Below, in pieces: positions 58,851-64,000 of a stretch of DNA of 64,000 nucleotides. This stretch comes from Sistotremastrum niveocremeum HHB9708 (lineage: Eukaryota > Basidiomycota > Agaricomycetes > Sistotremastrales > Sistotremastraceae), in NCBI GenBank assembly GCA_001630475.1, contig KV419394.1, positions 372,001 through 436,000 of the forward strand. The letters run 5' to 3'. Positions within the stretch are counted from its first letter, which is position 1. Each line of letters opens with the position of its first letter. Made by a program: the position numbers and the translations under genes. Below the pieces are notes generated by a model. The model saw only the letters and a program-made list of their open reading frames with translations, did not search any database and was not told the origin of the DNA.

Positions 58851-60464
58851 ATGAACTGGGATACGATCCACACAATCCAATTGTTGTAAGCATCGACGAT
58901 TGTGAATCTTGCCCCTTTCAACTAAGTTGTTTCAATTGTCTAGGCTTGCGTCAAAGCACTCTATCCATGCATCGTTCACGGTTCTGATGTGGGACCATAG
59001 TGAGTATTCATATTTCGTTGCTTCAAATCATCATTTTGAGTGGCGCAAGTCATTACCCTTGATCAAGAGGTCACACGGATATGGAAACAACCATGGAACG
59101 GCGGCAAATTGTTATTCTTGTTGAATCGTTATCTCAGCCCCACACAATATCTGCTACAATTGTTCGGTATGTTCGTTGCTGTGACTATCAACAGTTTTCG
59201 AAGTGTTTCTAGCGTTGGATCTTCCCGCCTTTTCTGGTCCGGTGAGTGGTTGTGTTTTCAGTGATGTTTCCCATATGCTCAAAGTTACATGCACTTGTCT
59301 GTCCCCAGCGATGTCCCAAAGTGTATCGCTTGTCGTTCGCTACGGCTGTCTATGCGACCGCAAGTAAGCTTCATGTTCACCTAACCTTAAGCTTTAATCA
59401 AGAACAAATCTCGTCAGTCGCAGAATTCATCCTCATCCTACGCACCTACGCCCTTTATAATTCCTCCAAACGAGTTCTAGTTTTTCTGTTATTAATGTTC
59501 GGAGCCCATATCATGGTCATGATTATGGCTGTCATACACGCCTCTCCTTATCCTCTCCCTCAGGGCATCACCGGTAAATCTTGCATCTTCTCGTGCCAAC
59601 CAGTAATAATAAATGAATACATTGTTCGTCAGGCTGCACACTTACAGGGAAGGGTCTGCTTTACGTATTTTTCTGGGTCACTCCGTGGATCGCAGACAGT
59701 ATCATACTGGTTCTTACGCTCTGGAAAATTGGCGAGCTCCGCCGCCACTCACCGATCAAGCTACCGTAAGCAACCTACTGGCACATCTTACAAGTGCTTG
59801 CATACTAGTACTGATGATATTATTAGATTGATTCATGTCTTGGCCAGGGACGGAATCTTATGGTATGGGGTCATCGTCGCCATCGACACTATCAATGTCC
59901 TAATATATTTAGTACGTGAATTCGACTCCTCATCTTCGGATAATTAACGAATTTTCTGATTGTACTATTTAGCTATGCCCCAGTGGAGTGAAACCTATGG
60001 GAGGTGCATTCTGCGAGACTTGTATGACGATCATGTATGTTGCACTTGTGCTCTGATACGACGGTGATGACTCACGTAAATACAGGATAAGCCGACTTCA
60101 GCTGAATCTCCGAGCCCCAGAAGTCGTTTACAAGAACAACAGCTATGCATACCCCGACGCTACTACTGTTGAACGGCACGGCACGAATCTGACGACTATT
60201 AACACGATACAAAGCTACGAGGACGTTGCAAATGTTGGATCTCGTCGCTCCCCCGACCGTTGGCTTGCTCTGAGCACAGTATTTCGAGGGACAACAGCAT
60301 CTTTGGGAGCTCACGTTGACATGGACAACTTCGCCTTGGCGCATCTCACTAGCGCGAGAGGAGAAGACTACAATAATCATCAGGGAAGAGATGAGATAGA
60401 GCTCCGATCGATTGAGTCCGGTTATCGCGGTCAAATCGTCGTCGGCCCTCCTCTCAAAGACTAA
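58851..60464 (+). CDS. DUF6533 multi-pass membrane protein, copy 1
   Basis: Basidiomycete DUF6533 proteins are seven-helix membrane proteins of unknown role, perhaps receptor-like. The first exon (58851-58885) joins to LASKHSIHASFTVLMWDH, then TLDQEVTRIWKQPWNGGKLLFLLNRY, the family signature. Later helices include ILILRTYALYNSSKRVLVFLLL, GLLYVFFWVTPWIADSIILVLT and DGILWYGVIVAIDTINVLIYL. A cytosolic tail with DEIELRSIES follows, ending at 60464. There are about eight exons with short introns; not all boundaries were checked. It is tandem with the gene at 61561, whose exon layout is the same. The NRYLSPTQYLLQLF block is almost identical in both. Confidence 0.82.
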
Positions 60465-61560
60465 TTTTGTATTGCTTCTAGTTCAGAAAATGGTTGTTTG
60501 ATTGAAGCTTTCTCTTGGTCCAGTTTATTAAGCGTTCTGATATTACTCTTTCTATATGTAGTCAAATTTCAATCTTTCAGTATGTACAGTTCTACTAGTG
60601 GTTCACGTGTAATGACGATCGTAATAGCCATACTATATTATCATTGACTGTGTACATGTTCAATACTTCAATTCTGTGTCTGAGTCCCACGAGATAGAAA
60701 ATGAGTAGAGTAGCTATGTCCATCCACTTCCTCCTACTTGTCTATTCTGCGTTTCAGGCGTCTCAATGTCACTCGGGTAGCTGTCAATGGTCCTTTCGAA
60801 TAACCCTAGTCTCGCCACTAGCGATTGTTTGTACACCGGGCCGGCGCGTCATCGTCTCTGCTCAAAGCGTTGCTCGTGTTGGTATGAAGTCGTGTTGCCT
60901 ATACTCAACGATGACTATGAAGCAAAAAGCTCAGGGATGGTGATGTCGGAGAGCTCCATCATGATGCATGATTTCCTGACAGTTTCCTGACAGGAAGCGC
61001 TGTCGGATGGAGCTGCCGAAAGTGCAAAAGTGGGAATTCCACATCCGTCAGCCCCCGGATGAACCTTACTCTTCGCCAACTTGGCAAAACCATGCCCAAC
61101 AGTAGCAGTCGGTCTCTGGCCTTCGAGATGAAAATTCCAAAGTGCGGATACATATTCCTTTCAGACCATGCACTGACAGTTCCGCAACCGCGGAATTTTT
61201 GACCGTGCAGCTCCAGAAAGTGTCGTCTGTCAACCTGTGGCATCAGAATTTCAGAAAAGAAGGTAAACAAACCCTACTCGCCCAACGCCACTTCTTCTGA
61301 ACACATGAGTAGCAAATATGGTTATACCCTAGCCAGATCGCGCAGACTCGGTTCACTTGAAGATTTCAGCGGCCTCCTGACATCACCATTGGACTAGGTT
61401 CTCTCCGCCTGATCGGTACTTGGAGCTAGGTCACCGTGCATGATGGAGAATGGTCATATTGTCAATCGGACAAGTCAAGATTACAATTGGCGCTCACGAT
61501 GCTATAACTAGTGGCTCTGTTCCGCTGTCTGAGCTGCATTATCTTCTTGTGTACTTCTCA
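60465..61560. other. Spacer between the DUF6533 genes
   Basis: About 1.1 kb with no recognised coding sequence. A small direct repeat TTCCTGACAG occurs twice at about 60972-60992. Otherwise nothing stands out. Confidence 0.45.
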
Positions 61561-63177
61561 ATGTTGGCTATGGATTCAGATGTTCTTCGGACCGCAAAAC
61601 TACTGTAAGTACATCAATTCGTCCGTAATGCATTTCTGAACGTCTTTCTTTCAGAATCGCGTCTAAACATTCCTTCCATGCTTCATTTGCTCTCTTGATG
61701 TGGGATCATCGTGAGCGCTCGGCGGCAAGGACTTGTAGATGCTAATCAGTCACAGTTATAACACTAGACCAAGAGATTTCGCGCATCTGGAGCCAACCAT
61801 GGAACGGAGGCAAACTTCTGTTCCTTCTGAATCGCTATATCAGTCCAACGCAATATTTGCTACAGCTTCTTGGTACGTCATCCAGCGGTAATCCCTTGCA
61901 ATTAGGTTAAACACGTACTCATAGCTCTCGATCTGCCGGCCCTTTCTGGTTCTGTGAGTGGTTAATCTTCTTAGGGATGATGTTTGAGCTCTTACTGTGT
62001 ATTAGCGATGTCTACAAGTCTACCGCCTTCCATATGCAGCTACCCTCTATGCCACTGCAAGTAAGATGTTTTTCTCTCAAACGAAACGCGCACTCATGAT
62101 GTCACTCCAGTCGCAGAAATCATCCTCATTTTGAGAACATATGCTCTATACGATTCATCCAGACGGATCCTCGCGTTCTTGATGTCTATGTTCACGGCTC
62201 ACGTAGTCGTCATGGTCCTCGCTGTCGTGCACGCCGTCCCTTATCCGCTCCCGCCGGGATTGATTGGTTAGTTGTCCACTCAGTTGCCTGATTTTCGCGT
62301 CTCATTGACTGAACATACAGGCTGCACACTCACCGGAAATGGTTTGTTATATGTCTTCTTCTGGGCCGCCCCATGGATCGCGGACAGCATTATATTTGCT
62401 CTTACACTCTGGAGGATCGTAGATCTTCGTCGTAAATCCACTGTCAGATTACCGTAAGTGGAGAATATATTACAAAAACACTACCCGTGCCGATCAGTTC
62501 TCAGGTTACTTCATGTACTGGCCCGGGACGGCATCTTATGGTACACCGTGATTGTCACGATTGACGCTGTAAATGTTTTGATATTTCTAGTAAGTCCCCG
62601 ATTCGCAACAATTACAGCCACGACTGACAAATCTTACTGTATAGCTAAGTCCCGAAGGAGTGAAGCCCATGGGCGCCGCATTCGGACAGATTTGCATGAC
62701 TGTGATGTGCTTATATTTTTCTCTCCACAACTGAATAAAGTCTGACAGTTGACCAGGATAAGTCGTCTTCAACTCAATCTCCGTGCGCCGGGTGTTCGTA
62801 GCAGTCCATCAGAAGATAGCTGGCCCGATAATTCGGACACGACCGAGAGTCAAACTACACCTGAAGGACTGACCACGATGGAATCCATGTCGGTCCCAGG
62901 AGCCGTTCGGCCCACCAGCTTCGACGGTTCAGTAGGGCCTCAAAGTCGATGGTCAGCACTGAGGACATTTTTGCGGGGAACAACTGCATCTCTAGGAGCT
63001 CCAGTTAACATGAACACTTTTTCTTTGGGTTCGTTCGCCGCCGCTGTGGAGGCAGAAGACGAGGGTGGGGAACAATCTCATGGGGACGATATTGAGCTGC
63101 GGTCTCTTGAAACGAAATATAGTAACCAGATTATTATAGGGCCTGCAATCAAGGACTCATTCTATAATCGTGGGTGA
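61561..63177 (+). CDS. DUF6533 multi-pass membrane protein, copy 2
   Basis: Paralogue of the preceding gene. It starts MLAMDSDVLRTAKL and joins at the same phase to IASKHSFHASFALLMWDH, then LITLDQEISRIWSQPWNGGK. Membrane helices correspond one to one with copy 1, including CTLTGNGLLYVFFWAAPWIADS and DGILWYTVIVTIDAVNVLIFL. The tail (from SRLQLNLRAPGV to the stop at 63175-63177) is longer and more diverged, but keeps FLRGTTASLGAPV and DDIELRS, which copy 1 also has. This suggests the tail motifs matter for function, perhaps for binding a partner. About eight exons; interior boundaries are approximate. Confidence 0.82.
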
Positions 63178-63398
63178 TGGTTCGCCATCCTCCCCTTTTT
63201 TGTTGCCCTGTAAATGGCTTTCTTGTTCTCGTGCCTAATTCGCTTTCTATGTACTATAAACCTCTTTCGGACCTTGTCCTGTCTTTCGCATACCCCCTCT
63301 TACTTTTGATTATGCTTATGATATGATAAAAATAACTAACACGTATAACGATACAAAACGCCAAGCATGAAATCCAACTCAATCGACTTGATCTATAT

Positions 63399-64000
63399 CT
63401 AAGATCCTGCAGCGACAACCCTCAATGGGTCTTCACCCCACATAACCGTCGCGACACGGGCCGCAAGAACCCCTTTGAGAGCACCTCTTTTGCTAGAAGT
63501 TCCGTCCTTATTATATCGGATCTATCCCAACAATCCTTGGTCAGGATTAAACATGAGAACAAAGTAGATAGCACGCACCTCAGTATTAAAGAGAAGCTCT
63601 GATCGCTCTCTATCAGTCGCGCAAGCTTCGAAAGCTTCGAACAGAGTGTTTAGTGTATGTCGTTCTTCTGCGATACCGGCGGCGGCGCTCTCTGTTATCA
63701 TAGGTATCTGAGATAACATTTTCTTGAATGTATCATTTGGGTCGATTCCGGTCGTGATCTTGGTGTTGGGACAGAATGACAAATAGGACTTTTGCAGAAG
63801 TCTAGCATGGTGTCAGTAACTGGTTGGACTCAGAGTTGATGACCAATACTTGTGAGGTTTCATTCCTGCAAAAGAGACGTCAGCATAGAGATACGCAACA
63901 TAATCGAGAGACATACCCAAATCAGCCGTCAAGTTATATATCCAAGTCACGGCGCTTTCCTCATCTTCCACGTGTATGACCGGACATCTCTCAATCTGTA
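63399..64000 (-). CDS. EME1/MMS4-type crossover junction endonuclease subunit, C-terminal part
   Basis: Partial gene; the 5' part lies beyond the right edge. Exons seen: beyond 64000 to 63917, 63865-63850 (16 nt), 63801-63579, 63521-63399. The chain reads AVTWIYNLTADLG, MKPHK, SYLSFCPNTKITTGIDPNDTFKKMLSQIP, then ITESAAAGIAEERHTLNTLFEAFEA and an end with LKGVLAARVATVMWGEDPLRVV. The double helix-hairpin-helix pattern with ITxxxAxGIAxEYxT resembles the C-terminus of EME1/Mms4, partner of the MUS81 nuclease that cuts stalled forks and recombination joints. The call rests on this tail only. Confidence 0.62.

Noticed and set aside
1-64000. A CRISPR array or bacterial-type defence system
   Set aside because: This is intron-rich fungal nuclear DNA; the only tandem array has no spacer-repeat structure of that kind.

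Overview
The window is nuclear DNA of a filamentous basidiomycete, most likely an agaricomycete. Genes are dense on both strands and cut by many short introns, mostly 45 to 65 nt with GT...CTNAY...AG. Several families are typical of Agaricomycetes: DUF6533 seven-helix proteins, a Plavaka-type transposase and lineage-specific proteins of unknown function. I rebuilt most genes by joining exons at canonical splice sites that keep the frame. Coordinates marked approximate are less certain.

Left part (1-23 kb) is mixed core and accessory. Two paralogues of an unknown ~250-residue family (1043-1903, 5706-6585) flank an array of ~177-bp repeats that contains an assembly gap. Next come an FAD monooxygenase, two adjacent Rho-like GTPases with worn nucleotide-binding motifs, and REV1, the translesion polymerase scaffold. 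A decayed third member of the unknown family lies upstream of REV1. A tandem pair of all-helical proteins follows; its second copy has a 5' frameshift, and a 2.03-kb Mutator-like element sits between the copies.

Middle (23-29 kb) is housekeeping: a protein kinase with a very long activation loop, an Alba-domain RNase P/MRP subunit, and eRF1 on a divergent promoter. The eRF1 stop is UGA-CGG, followed by 152 open codons in the same frame. From 29 to 43 kb is an accessory island: a Plavaka transposase, a divergent Gly/Lys-rich acidic protein, a zinc-finger gene interrupted by a young hAT MITE, a minimal Zn2Cys6 protein and an unknown 585-residue protein.

Right part (43-64 kb) is mostly core: HAT1, a GH31 glycosidase, RAD1 of the 9-1-1 clamp, the PDH E3-binding protein PDX1, cytosolic TrpRS, SCAP of the sterol/oxygen-sensing SREBP pathway, a DUF6533 tandem pair and the 3' end of an EME1/MMS4-type nuclease subunit. 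Four genome-maintenance genes (REV1, RAD1, HAT1, EME1) fall in the window, but nothing in the sequence shows they are co-regulated.
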